The translations under genes and the position numbers were made by a program. The notes beneath the pieces were generated by a model. It did not search any database. It saw nothing but the letters and a program-made list of their open reading frames with translations, and had not been told where the DNA came from. Positions 1-5,543 of a DNA stretch of 22,559 nucleotides are shown piece after piece. The stretch's first letter is position 1; every line of letters starts with the position of its first letter. The stretch spans positions 1-22,559 of the forward strand of contig DAOWHZ010000087.1 of assembly GCA_030641105.1 (NCBI GenBank), written 5' to 3'. The DNA is from a bacterium. Its GTDB lineage: Bacteria; Patescibacteria; ABY1; BM507; VMTK01.

Positions 1-77
1 ATGGCAATCATCAACAACAAAAACAAAGCAGCCGCCAGTTGCAATTTTAATTTTCTAAATTTTTTGTCATCTCTCAT
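1..77 (-). CDS. N-terminus of a membrane or secreted protein, cut by the window edge
   Basis: Reading the minus strand from the ATG at 77-75 gives 25 residues beginning MRDDKKFRKLKLQLAAALFL and continuing LLMIA to the window edge. A basic start followed by a run of Leu/Ala is typical of a signal peptide or N-terminal membrane anchor. The frame stays open further upstream, so an earlier ATG near 141 is possible; I prefer 77 because the charged-then-hydrophobic pattern begins there. No Shine-Dalgarno is seen, as for nearly all genes here. Function cannot be told from this fragment. A plus-strand reading of the same DNA has no protein-like features. Confidence 0.45.
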   Translation of the reverse strand, partial: MRDDKKFRKLKLQLAAALFLLLMIA

Positions 78-126
78 AATATTTATGTTTAAATTTATTA
101 TTAACCCCTGGGTGTTTGGTTCCCTA

Positions 127-205
127 GATATAATTTGTAGCATTCGGATTATTCGAATTTTTAACTTTTGTAGTATTTGGATATAATTTGTAGTATTCGG
201 ATTAT
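127..205. repeat. Direct repeat of a 26-bp unit, about 2.5 copies
   Basis: Copies at 127-152 and 180-205 match at 25 of 26 positions (one C/T difference). A partial third copy lies between them around 165-185. The unit contains ATATAATTTGTAG and ATTCGGATTAT and carries TATAAT-like hexamers. It fills the gap between two minus-strand genes, so it could hold the promoter of the left-edge gene. It has no hairpin and no spacer structure like a CRISPR. Confidence 0.65.
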
Positions 206-207
206 AT

Positions 208-1188
208 TCAAAGGTTGGTCAACAGCCATGTCCCATCATCCTGTTTTTTAACATGAAAATGAATTGGAACTTTGTAGCCGCCTAAGGAGAAATAAACTTC
301 GGTAGAGTATATTTTTTCATCATTAGTTGAACTGGACAGTTTTGCTCCTGACATAATATTGCCTAGGATAAATTTTCCTTCTTGATCAAGAAAATCCATA
401 GTGTATTCAACTGCTTTTTGCATTTCAAGCGTGAAATAGGATAAAGCAGTTGTTTTATTTCCAGACCTGATGGCGCTGGCAGCTGCGGTAAAAATTTGAT
501 CCGCGCTGCTGTTCTGGCAATTGGCGCAAGTTGGAGGCGCGGGCGGCGTTGGAGGAGCTGGAGCGGAATAATATCCTGTAGTAATTTTATTTATGTTTTC
601 ATTAGTAATGCCTAAGCTTAAATTTTTCATTATAATAAAAGCATCAGCCGGACGTCCTAAAAAATATCTTTTGCCATCAACCGGATTTATATACCAAGCT
701 TGTCCGGCTTTTTCAGTTTGTAAAAAAATTTTGCCTAAATTTGCTCTTGTAAAATTCTCATCAATATTTAGTTTGCCAGCGCCTAAAGGATTATAATTAT
801 TCGCGACTTCTGTTTTATCATCATAGCCGTCATTATCTGAATCAGAATTTTGTGGATCAGTGCCAAGCGAGTTTTCCAAACCATTGAACAGTCCGTCATT
901 GTCATCATCTTGATTATTATATTCAATTATGCCAATGGGAATTTTACTTAGATTTTTATCAGTAATGCCAATACTTAGATTGCGCATTAAATCAAAAGCG
1001 TTTTTGGGCCTGCCTAAATAATATTTTTTTTGATCAACCGGATTAATATACCAAGCCTCACCAGATGATTGGACCTGGAGCAGGATGCTGCCGGATAATT
1101 TTTGCGCCAAGTTTTCTTGAGCAAGAACAAATTGTGTAAATAGAATAGCAGTAAAGGGTATAATGATTGTAATTAATATTTTTTTCAT
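208..1188 (-). CDS. Secreted protein with duplicated domain around Ca-binding repeats and an NTF2-like C-terminus
   Basis: A 326-aa protein exported through an N-terminal signal peptide (residues 1-23, cleavage likely after VLA). Residues about 31-86 and 151-205 are two copies of one domain, each with the core EAWYINPVD or QAWYINPVD, then YYLGRP or YFLGRP, and a LSIGIT or LSLGIT end. Between them (93-136) are acidic DxDxDG loops such as DDDNDG and DSDNDG, typical of thrombospondin type 3 calcium binding. After a Pro-rich linker (209-220) comes a domain of about 100 aa (227-326) that resembles DUF4878/NTF2-like folds, ending in DDGTWLL. It is probably an extracellular protein. It lies downstream of the RAYT gene in the same direction, with a palindrome between them. 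The exact function is unknown. Confidence 0.8.
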   Translation of the reverse strand: MKKILITIIIPFTAILFTQFVLAQENLAQKLSGSILLQVQSSGEAWYINPVDQKKYYLGRPKNAFDLMRNLSIGITDKNLSKIPIGIIEYNNQDDDNDGLFNGLENSLGTDPQNSDSDNDGYDDKTEVANNYNPLGAGKLNIDENFTRANLGKIFLQTEKAGQAWYINPVDGKRYFLGRPADAFIIMKNLSLGITNENINKITTGYYSAPAPPTPPAPPTCANCQNSSADQIFTAAASAIRSGNKTTALSYFTLEMQKAVEYTMDFLDQEGKFILGNIMSGAKLSSSTNDEKIYSTEVYFSLGGYKVPIHFHVKKQDDGTWLLTNL

Positions 1189-1204
1189 GTATTAAGTCTT
1201 ATTA

Positions 1205-1235
1205 AGCTCTAAGTGCTGGCGCAGCACTTAGAGCT
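1205..1235. repeat. 31-bp perfect palindrome, right of the 326-aa gene, left of RAYT
   Basis: Two 14-bp perfect arms (AGCTCTAAGTGCTG and its complement) enclose the loop GCG. An identical copy is at 1938-1968, so the pair brackets the RAYT gene. There is no T-run, so it is not an obvious Rho-independent terminator. REP-like in size and shape. Confidence 0.9.
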
Positions 1236-1243
1236 GATAGTTG

Positions 1244-1894
1244 TTATTCTAATAAATATTTTTTAATATCATCTTTGCGTTGATCGGATTCCTTAATAAT
1301 TATGTTAACAAGTTCTTTGTATTCTTGTGTATTTTCAAACTGATTTAAAATAATTTTATTATTGCAAAGTGTGCCATTCCTTAAGCCCAAATAATCTCGA
1401 TAACTACTCCATGGCCATTCTTCAGCTTTGCTAATTTTATGTATTTCTGAATTGCCATTAACATATCCAGACAACCAGAGCAGGTAACTGTCTGTGTTCA
1501 TATGGACTGACTTGAATTTTCCTTGGAATAAAGCGCCTGATCGATTGTATTTATTATTAAAAAATTGAGCATAGCCCATTGTTAATTTATGCATAAGTTT
1601 TGAAATTCCATTTTCCTTTTTTTGTTTAAGAATAAAATGGTAGTGGTTTGGATTTAGACAATAAGCTATGAATTCAACTAAATCGTTTAAGCCACCCAGT
1701 GGCTCGCAAGCCACTGGGTGGCTATCTCGGCTGTCTTGTAAAAATAAACTTCCTATCGGCTCTAAACAGTTAAATTCTCGCATACTTCTTAAAAATCTAA
1801 AATAATCCTTCTCATCCATAAAGATATCCCGTTTATCAACTCCGCGGTTGTAAATGTGATAGTAATAATCATTTTGGAATTTGGTTTTACGCAT
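1244..1894 (-). CDS. REP-associated tyrosine transposase (RAYT, Y1_Tnp family)
   Basis: A 216-aa single-strand DNA transposase of the HUH/Y1 family. The N-terminus has the family pattern YYHIYNRGVDKRDIF (residues 11-25). The HUH motif is NPNHYHFIL (H84 and H86). The helix with the likely nucleophilic Tyr is GYAQFFNNKYNRSG (107-120, Y108 the best candidate), followed by LFQGKFKS. These enzymes cleave and rejoin hairpin DNA through a 5'-phosphotyrosine bond. Residues 58-69 are encoded by a perfect palindrome (1690-1723), a hairpin inserted in frame into the loop before the VEFIAYCLNPNHYH strand. No Shine-Dalgarno is seen. The length is normal for RAYTs and the catalytic residues are intact, so the gene may be active. 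Confidence 0.88.
   Translation of the reverse strand: MRKTKFQNDYYYHIYNRGVDKRDIFMDEKDYFRFLRSMREFNCLEPIGSLFLQDSRDSHPVACEPLGGLNDLVEFIAYCLNPNHYHFILKQKKENGISKLMHKLTMGYAQFFNNKYNRSGALFQGKFKSVHMNTDSYLLWLSGYVNGNSEIHKISKAEEWPWSSYRDYLGLRNGTLCNNKIILNQFENTQEYKELVNIIIKESDQRKDDIKKYLLE
1690..1723. repeat. In-frame palindrome inside the RAYT gene
   Basis: Arms of 15 bp (1690-1704 and 1709-1723) enclose a four-base loop that reads TGCG in the coding sense. It encodes residues 58-69 (SHPVACEPLGGL). The same 36-base sequence, in the same orientation relative to the gene but in another reading frame, is in rsmA at 3133-3170. Confidence 0.92.
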
Positions 1895-1905
1895 TTTTTA
1901 AAATT

Positions 1906-1914
1906 TGCTATAAT
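1906..1914 (+). promoter_or_regulatory. Extended -10 promoter (TGCTATAAT)
   Basis: TGC directly before a consensus TATAAT (1909-1914) makes a good extended -10 element. A weak -35 (TTTTAC, 1885-1890) is 18 bp upstream. It would drive the gene at 1980, with the 1938-1968 palindrome in the 5' leader. No transcript data; inferred from sequence. Confidence 0.5.
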
Positions 1915-1937
1915 TAAAATAAGAAAAATATATTTTT

Positions 1938-1968
1938 AGCTCTAAGTGCTGGCGCAGCACTTAGAGCT
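1938..1968. repeat. 31-bp perfect palindrome, second copy
   Basis: Identical to 1205-1235 (14-bp arms, GCG loop). It lies upstream of the RAYT start and in the probable leader of the next gene, ending 11 bases before its ATG. In RNA it would put a strong hairpin next to the start codon at 1980. Confidence 0.9.
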
Positions 1969-1979
1969 GAATTTAAAGT

Positions 1980-2498
1980 ATGGTTACTAAAAAGAAAATA
2001 ATTTGGTTGGTTGTTGGCGTAATAGTTGTTAGTTTGGTTGTTTATGCTGGAATCAGGATTAATAATTATATGGAGTGGAGGTTGGCAAAAGGCGTTATCG
2101 CAAGCGGTCAGCTTACTTATCAAATAGGATTAACGGGTGTAACAATAATTAATTGTTTTACTACAGGAAACCCGCCAATATGTACGGGGGGAGTACTTGG
2201 AGGAACACTTTGTTATACCAAGGATGCCGCTACTTGCGCTAATTATGCAGAAGTTAGCGGCACTCCTGCTGGCGGTATGGGCAATAACGCGCTTTTTTCA
2301 ATACAAGCTATTATTCAATCTGGTTTAACTAATGGGGGTCAATTAATAGCTGGCGGTACTTCCCCTGTATTAATGGATAATGGGGTTTTGGCTTCAAGCG
2401 GAGGATGCTTTGGTTGTTATGCTAAATTAGATACAGATAGTAAAATTAAAAGTTGGTTTGATTTTATTATAGCAGGAATAAAGGAAAGTAAAAAGTAA
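1980..2498 (+). CDS. Single-TM protein of unknown function, Cys-containing ectodomain
   Basis: A 172-aa protein not recognised as a named family. Residues 1-6 are basic, 7-24 form one membrane helix, and the rest is rich in Gly, Thr and Ser with six cysteines (C59, C68, C78, C86 and a CFGC pair at 143/146). With basic residues inside, the C-terminal part should lie outside the cell, where the cysteines could form disulfides. The shape resembles pilin-like or small surface proteins, but no prepilin cleavage motif is seen. It is followed after 29 bp by rsmA in the same direction. Confidence 0.7.
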   Translation: MVTKKKIIWLVVGVIVVSLVVYAGIRINNYMEWRLAKGVIASGQLTYQIGLTGVTIINCFTTGNPPICTGGVLGGTLCYTKDAATCANYAEVSGTPAGGMGNNALFSIQAIIQSGLTNGGQLIAGGTSPVLMDNGVLASSGGCFGCYAKLDTDSKIKSWFDFIIAGIKESKK

Positions 2499-2527
2499 GA
2501 AGTTAGAAGTAAGAAGTAATTATAAAG

Positions 2528-3364
2528 ATGAATTTACTTAAACAAACCAAACAACTCTGCAAGCAATACAATATAAAACCTGTCCGTTCACGCGGGCAGA
2601 ATTTTTTAATTAAGGAAGAAATTTATGATAAAATTATAGAAGTTGCTGATTTGTGCAAAGATGATGTTGTGTTAGAAGTTGGGCCGGGGTTGGGATTTTT
2701 AACTGTTAAGTTGGCTCAGAAGGTTAAGAAAGTGATTGCCGTGGAGTTGGATGATAAGCTGGCGGATGTTTTGAGGATTAAAATGGCTGAGCAGGGGATT
2801 GGGAATGTGGAAATAGTAAATAGAGATATTTTAAAGGAGCTCAACTCCTTGACGCTCAAGGAGTTGAGCTCCTTTAAAATTGTGGCCAACTTGCCTTATA
2901 ATATTACATCTATTTTTTTACGGAAATTTTTGTCTGCTGAAATTAAGCCAAATTTAATGGTGTTGATGCTGCAAAAAGAAGTGGCGGAAAGGATTACGGC
3001 TCAACCTCCCAAGATGAGTTTATTGGCTGTGTCAGTGCAGTTTTATGCCGAATCAAAGATTGTCCAGATGGTTTCGGCTGATTGTTTTTGGCCAAAGCCG
3101 GCAGTTGATTCGGCGATAATTAAATTAAATGTTAAGCCACCCAGTGGCTTGCGAGCCACTGGGTGGCTTAGAAATTTTTTTCGTTTGGTGAAAATTGGGT
3201 TTAGCGCTAAAAGGAAAATGTTAAAAAATAATTTAGCTAATGGTTACCATATTAGCCAGCAAGAAGCTGAAGATAAATTAAAAAAAGCTGATTTGGATAT
3301 AAAAATTAGAGCGCAGGAATTGTCGGTTGAGGATTGGATAAGGTTATTTGGAGAGTTTGTCTAA
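2528..3364 (+). CDS. rsmA: 16S rRNA (adenine1518-N6/adenine1519-N6)-dimethyltransferase RsmA (KsgA)
   Basis: A 278-aa enzyme that uses SAM to dimethylate two adjacent adenines near the 3' end of 16S rRNA during 30S maturation. Visible motifs are the N-terminal GQNFLIKEEI (23-32), the SAM-binding LEVGPGLGFLT (49-59), the acidic AVELDDKL (71-78), the catalytic NLPYN (121-125) and the C-terminal FSAKRKMLKNNL region (225-236). Length fits the family. Two segments are encoded by perfect palindromes: residues 101-118 just before the NLPYN strand, and 202-215 between the Rossmann and helical domains. Both are in variable loop positions and keep the frame, so the enzyme is probably still active. A nearby AhcY would remove the SAH it makes. 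Confidence 0.95.
   Translation: MNLLKQTKQLCKQYNIKPVRSRGQNFLIKEEIYDKIIEVADLCKDDVVLEVGPGLGFLTVKLAQKVKKVIAVELDDKLADVLRIKMAEQGIGNVEIVNRDILKELNSLTLKELSSFKIVANLPYNITSIFLRKFLSAEIKPNLMVLMLQKEVAERITAQPPKMSLLAVSVQFYAESKIVQMVSADCFWPKPAVDSAIIKLNVKPPSGLRATGWLRNFFRLVKIGFSAKRKMLKNNLANGYHISQQEAEDKLKKADLDIKIRAQELSVEDWIRLFGEFV
2828..2880. repeat. 53-bp perfect palindrome inside rsmA
   Basis: Two 25-bp perfect arms (2828-2852 and 2856-2880) enclose the loop CGC. It encodes residues 101-118 of RsmA, including the near-repeat KELNSL / KELSSF. It is the longest perfect palindrome I found in the window and lies wholly in coding sequence. Confidence 0.95.
3133..3170. repeat. 38-bp perfect palindrome inside rsmA, same element as in RAYT
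   Basis: Arms of 17 bp (3133-3149 and 3154-3170) enclose the loop TGCG. It shares 36 identical bases with the element in the RAYT gene at 1690-1723. Here it is read as KPPSGLRATGWL, a different frame from the RAYT copy. Confidence 0.95.
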
Positions 3365-3368
3365 ATTA

Positions 3369-3377
3369 TGTTATAAT
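3369..3377 (+). promoter_or_regulatory. Extended -10 promoter (TGTTATAAT)
   Basis: TGT then TATAAT (3372-3377) starts just after the rsmA stop, and a weak -35 (TTGGAG) is 18 bp upstream inside rsmA. It would give the gene at 3443 its own transcript. A 9-bp inverted repeat (AATCAGTTA / TAACTGATT) lies downstream in the leader. Confidence 0.5.
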
Positions 3378-3442
3378 GGAATCAGTTAATTAGTTTTAAA
3401 CTGTGTAACTGATTAACTAAGCAATTAAGTAACTAAATAACT

Positions 3443-4174
3443 ATGCAAGAAGACTATGAAAAATTAAAAAGAGAAGTCGCTGAATATGAATTAAATAAAA
3501 TTCGGCAACAGTCTGCGAATTTAGGTAGAAATCAAAAAATTGCAGTAGCGGCTTTGGCTGTTTTTGCTGTTTTGGTTTTTGGCATGTGGATGACGCAGTT
3601 TAAGAAAAGTATTAGCGAGCCGTTTGCCTACAAAGGTGATAAAAATGAAGAGAAACAATCTGGAATTTGCCAGGGTCCTGGATGCCAGGAAGACAGTGAA
3701 GAATCTTTGAGAAATAAAGACACTGATGGGGATGGCTTGTCTGATTGGGATGAGCTTTATTTTTATAACACTTCGCCTTATTTGGAAGATAGTGACAGTG
3801 ACGGCTTTACTGATAAGCAAGAGATTGATAATGACAAAGATCCTAATTGTCCTGCCGGCAGGGATTGTTACGGTTCAGGAATTGTTGAAGGCGATGAGGG
3901 CGTGGTTAGCGATAAAAATTATAGTCAAGATAATAGCTTTTTAAATAGTTTATTGGACCAATTCGGTGTTTCTGATAAAAGCGGAACAATTGAATCTGCC
4001 CCGCAATTTGACAGCAGTATCAGCGCTTCAGGATTAGAATCACTGCTGGGCGGACAAATGGATGCAGCAGCTTTGCGCCAATTACTGCTTGAATATGGTA
4101 TGGACAAGAAAATTTTGGATAATTTTAGTGATGAGGAGCTGATGGAAAGTTTTAGGGAGATGGCGGGGGAGTAA
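3443..4174 (+). CDS. Single-TM protein with thrombospondin type 3 Ca-binding repeats
   Basis: A 243-aa protein. Residues 1-30 are a charged, probably coiled-coil cytoplasmic start, and 33-51 are one membrane helix. Residues 92-142 carry acidic calcium loops (DTDGDGLSDWDE and DSDSDGFTDKQE), then a Cys pair (C136, C142). The C-terminal 45 residues (199-243) are helical and amphipathic (LRQLLLEYGMDKKILDNFSD). The layout puts the Ca-binding part outside the cell. Membrane proteins of this kind are common in CPR genomes; I do not know the function. It has its own extended -10 promoter and no Shine-Dalgarno. Confidence 0.75.
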   Translation: MQEDYEKLKREVAEYELNKIRQQSANLGRNQKIAVAALAVFAVLVFGMWMTQFKKSISEPFAYKGDKNEEKQSGICQGPGCQEDSEESLRNKDTDGDGLSDWDELYFYNTSPYLEDSDSDGFTDKQEIDNDKDPNCPAGRDCYGSGIVEGDEGVVSDKNYSQDNSFLNSLLDQFGVSDKSGTIESAPQFDSSISASGLESLLGGQMDAAALRQLLLEYGMDKKILDNFSDEELMESFREMAGE

Positions 4175-4182
4175 TGATGATT

Positions 4183-4203
4183 TAAGATCTAAGATCTAAG
4201 ATT
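4183..4203. repeat. Three tandem 7-bp units (TAAGATC/T)
   Basis: TAAGATC, TAAGATC and TAAGATT lie end to end just after the stop of the preceding gene. A short palindrome ATCTAA-GATT-TTAGAT follows, then a T-rich stretch. It may work weakly as a terminator. Similar TTAAGATTTTAGATT DNA lies before metK. Confidence 0.5.
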
Positions 4204-4284
4204 TTAGATTAATAATTTTATTAGTTTTTAAATACTTTGTCCGTTTGCGGCTGAGTAATTTATTTTCCCCCTATCCCCAATTTA

Positions 4285-4293
4285 TGCTATAAT
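4285..4293 (+). promoter_or_regulatory. Extended -10 promoter (TGCTATAAT)
   Basis: TGC plus consensus TATAAT at 4288-4293, identical in its nine bases to the element at 1906-1914. It lies just outside the left end of the DUF559 cassette and could drive that gene, with two hairpins in the leader. Confidence 0.5.
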
Positions 4294-4319
4294 ATTAATA
4301 GTAATCCACAGGTTAATAA

Positions 4320-4364
4320 CCCCTCACCCCCAACCCCTCTCCCGCTACGGCGGGGAGAAGGGAG
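4320..4364 (+). repeat. CCCTC-type hairpin repeat, copy A (left end)
   Basis: A head of CCCTCACCCCCAACCC is followed by a hairpin whose tip is C-TACG-G (4345-4350). The 23 bases at 4321-4343 match the reverse complement of 4888-4910 at 22 of 23 positions, giving inverted ends to the DUF559 cassette. Confidence 0.85.
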
Positions 4365-4370
4365 CTATTG

Positions 4371-4415
4371 TCCTCACCCTAGCCCTCTCCCACAACTGCG
4401 GTTGCGGGAGAGGGG
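4371..4415 (+). repeat. CCCTC-type hairpin repeat, copy B
   Basis: The head CCTCACCCTAGCCCTCTCCC is followed by a hairpin CCCTCTCCC...GGGAGAGGG (4383-4391 and 4406-4414). The inner stem is AAC/GTT and the tip TGCG (4397-4400). Same orientation as A and C. It sits in the probable leader of the DUF559 gene. Confidence 0.88.
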
Positions 4416-4433
4416 AGTTAAACAAAAAGTAAG

Positions 4434-4796
4434 ATGAGCAAAAAAGGCAAAATTCAACTTGCTAAAGAATTCAGGAAAAGTCCGACAAAATCAGAAAAAA
4501 TAATGTGGAATGCGATTCGCAATAGGCAGTGTTTAAATCTAAAGTTCAGAAGACAGCATTTGATTAAGGGATATTTAGTTGATTTTTATTGTTATGAGTT
4601 AAAGTTAGCAATAGAAATTGATGGTTCCGTTCATTTAGATGACATTCAGATTAAGAAAGATATTGAGAGACAGAAAATTATTGAGGATCAGGGCATTAAA
4701 TTTTTTAGAGTAAAAAGCGAGGATGTTGAATATAATATTAAAAAAGTTTTAAACAGATTAGAGATTTTTATAAATAATAATTTCCCCTCACCCTAA
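4434..4796 (+). CDS. DUF559 (Vsr-like, PD-(D/E)xK superfamily) endonuclease
   Basis: A 120-aa protein that matches the DUF559 pattern: an N-terminal KEFRKSPTKSEKIMWNAIRN helix, FRRQHLIKGYLVDFYC (38-53), then LKLAIEIDGSVH (56-67) and a C-terminal FFRVKSEDV strand (90-98). The nuclease core residues are likely D50, E61 and D63, with H67. The fold is related to very-short-patch repair nucleases. Length is normal for the family. The last residues (FPSP) and stop codon are supplied by the hairpin repeat that starts at 4784, so the repeat overlaps the reading frame. It has no partner methyltransferase here, so a repair role is not supported. Its biochemical role is unproven. Confidence 0.85.
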   Translation: MSKKGKIQLAKEFRKSPTKSEKIMWNAIRNRQCLNLKFRRQHLIKGYLVDFYCYELKLAIEIDGSVHLDDIQIKKDIERQKIIEDQGIKFFRVKSEDVEYNIKKVLNRLEIFINNNFPSP

Positions 4797-4828
4797 CCCT
4801 CTCCCACAACTGCGGTTGAGGGAGAGGG
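4784..4828 (+). repeat. CCCTC-type hairpin repeat, copy C, holding the DUF559 stop
   Basis: CCCCTCACCCTAACCC head, then a CCCTCTCCC/GGGAGAGGG hairpin with AAC/GTT inner stem and TGCG tip (4811-4814). The TAA in CCCTAACCC at 4794-4796 is the stop codon of the DUF559 gene. Confidence 0.88.
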
Positions 4829-4862
4829 AACTTTAAAAATAATTTTAAAGGTATTTCATAGC

Positions 4863-4910
4863 TCCCCTCTCCCTCGCCCGCAGGCGTGGGAGAGGGGCTG
4901 GGGGTGAGGG
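4863..4910 (-). repeat. CCCTC-type hairpin repeat, copy D (right end, inverted)
   Basis: Inverted relative to A-C. On the minus strand it reads CCCTCACCCCCAGCCC, then CCCCTCTCCC with an inner stem GCC/GGC and a TGCG tip (4879-4882). The inner stem differs from AAC/GTT in B and C on both sides, so pairing is kept. Confidence 0.88.
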
Positions 4911-4920
4911 CAAAGGCGAG

Positions 4921-4979
4921 AAAAGAAAAAAGCCCCCACACTTTTTCATCTGTTTTTTTAGATGAATTTGTGCGAGGGC
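4921..4979 (-). terminator. Rho-independent terminator of the lipoprotein unit
   Basis: On the minus strand GCCCTCGCAC (4979-4970) pairs with GTGTGGGGGC (4941-4932) over 10 bp, two of them G-U wobbles, and TTTTTTCTTTT follows. An inner TTCATCT/AGATGAA stem fits in between. On the plus strand the wobbles become C-A mismatches, so the hairpin acts on minus-strand transcripts. Confidence 0.8.
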
Positions 4980-5002
4980 CGAGAGAGAGCTTGAAAGAGC
5001 AT
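4958..5002 (-). CDS. Possible 14-aa micro-ORF between lipoprotein and terminator
   Basis: ATG at 5002-5000 encodes MLFQALSRPSHKFI and stops with TAA at 4960-4958. A full AGGAGG (5012-5017) lies 9 nt upstream, as strong as that of the lipoprotein gene. The end of the ORF runs through the left arm and inner stem of the terminator, so a ribosome here would prevent the hairpin from forming. No gene in the same direction follows, so an attenuation role has no clear target. It could equally be a chance ORF behind a remnant SD. Confidence 0.35.
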   Translation of the reverse strand: MLFQALSRPSHKFI

Positions 5003-5048
5003 TTTACTTTACCTCCTAAATTTAAAAAGAGAGTGAGAAGTTAAGAAA

Positions 5049-5543
5049 TTAATAGGAGGCAGGAACAATAGAAGGAGCGAAAGAAGTAGTGGGGATTGAA
5101 CTTGAAGTGGAAGCGGGAGTAGGCGAAGTTTTATAAGTTACGGTTTCCTGGAAACAGGGGAAGATTCTAACGAGTTTGTTTTTTAAAACTCTTTTTGCTT
5201 TGTCTTCTTTAAAGTCTCTGGTGGTTACCTCTAGGTTGTTTTGATAAATTTCATTTTTCAAAGCGTATAAGTGAGTTATCCTACCATGATAAGTCTCGTA
5301 AGCAAGCACTTTTTTGTTTGTGTCTACAACAATAATTTCATTTGGTTGCCCGAGTTCCTGAGTAATTGTGTCTTTAGTGTCAACGTTTGGAATGAAATTT
5401 TTTTCGGCTTTCTTTTTTCCAAAGATTGGCTTGTCAGGAGCAATCGCTATTGCAGTATCTATTGCAACTTCTTGCAAAACAGCACAACCGGTACTAACAC
5501 ATAAACACATTACTAATCCCACTATTAATCCCTTTTGTCTCAT
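5049..5543 (-). CDS. Predicted lipoprotein, SmpA/BamE-like core
   Basis: A 164-aa protein with a signal peptide (residues 1-18) ending in a lipobox-like CVSTGC, so Cys19 would be lipidated. Residues 52-110 have the look of the SmpA/OmlA (BamE) small fold: TKDTITQELGQPNEIIVVD, then a strand with YETYHG. The last 25 residues are a Thr/Ser/Pro-rich tail. BamE itself belongs to the outer-membrane assembly machine, which CPR bacteria lack, so the family match does not give a role. The start is fixed by AGGAGG (5551-5556) 7 nt upstream, a clear SD unlike those of neighbouring genes. It has a consensus promoter and its own terminator, and its strand opposes both neighbours. It may have been acquired by transfer. 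Confidence 0.7.
   Translation of the reverse strand: MRQKGLIVGLVMCLCVSTGCAVLQEVAIDTAIAIAPDKPIFGKKKAEKNFIPNVDTKDTITQELGQPNEIIVVDTNKKVLAYETYHGRITHLYALKNEIYQNNLEVTTRDFKEDKAKRVLKNKLVRIFPCFQETVTYKTSPTPASTSSSIPTTSFAPSIVPASY

Larger units (their letters stand above)
1205..1968. mobile_element. RAYT cassette: transposase gene between two identical palindromes
   Basis: A Y1-type transposase gene of the RAYT group (1244-1894, minus strand) lies between identical 31-bp palindromes at 1205-1235 and 1938-1968. RAYT proteins are known to bind and cut REP hairpins that flank their own genes, and this arrangement fits that pattern. No target-site duplication was recognised. The outer limits are taken from the palindromes and are inferred. 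Confidence 0.7.
4320..4910. mobile_element. DUF559 cassette with inverted hairpin repeats at both ends
   Basis: Two repeats lie before (A, B) and two after (C, D) a DUF559 gene. A, B and C point one way and D the other, so the outer copies A and D form near-perfect 23-bp inverted ends (22/23). The gene's last codons and stop lie within copy C. The layout resembles a small transposable unit or a REP-type element carrying its own nuclease. That DUF559 moves the repeats is inference. Confidence 0.5.

Noticed and set aside
1..186. 61-aa plus-strand ORF at the left edge
   Set aside because: The reverse strand encodes a better N-terminus (basic then hydrophobic) and the plus reading covers direct-repeat DNA; no RBS or protein-like pattern.
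1205..1235. Rho-independent terminator of the RAYT gene
   Set aside because: Strong hairpin but no T-run on either side; an identical copy also lies before the RAYT start, so a repeat element explains it better.
4434..4796. Vsr mismatch nuclease of a restriction-modification system
   Set aside because: The fold is related, but there is no DNA methyltransferase nearby and the sequence follows DUF559, not Vsr.
4320..4910. CRISPR array
   Set aside because: Only four hairpin copies at irregular spacing, in both orientations, with a gene between; no uniform spacers and no cas gene.
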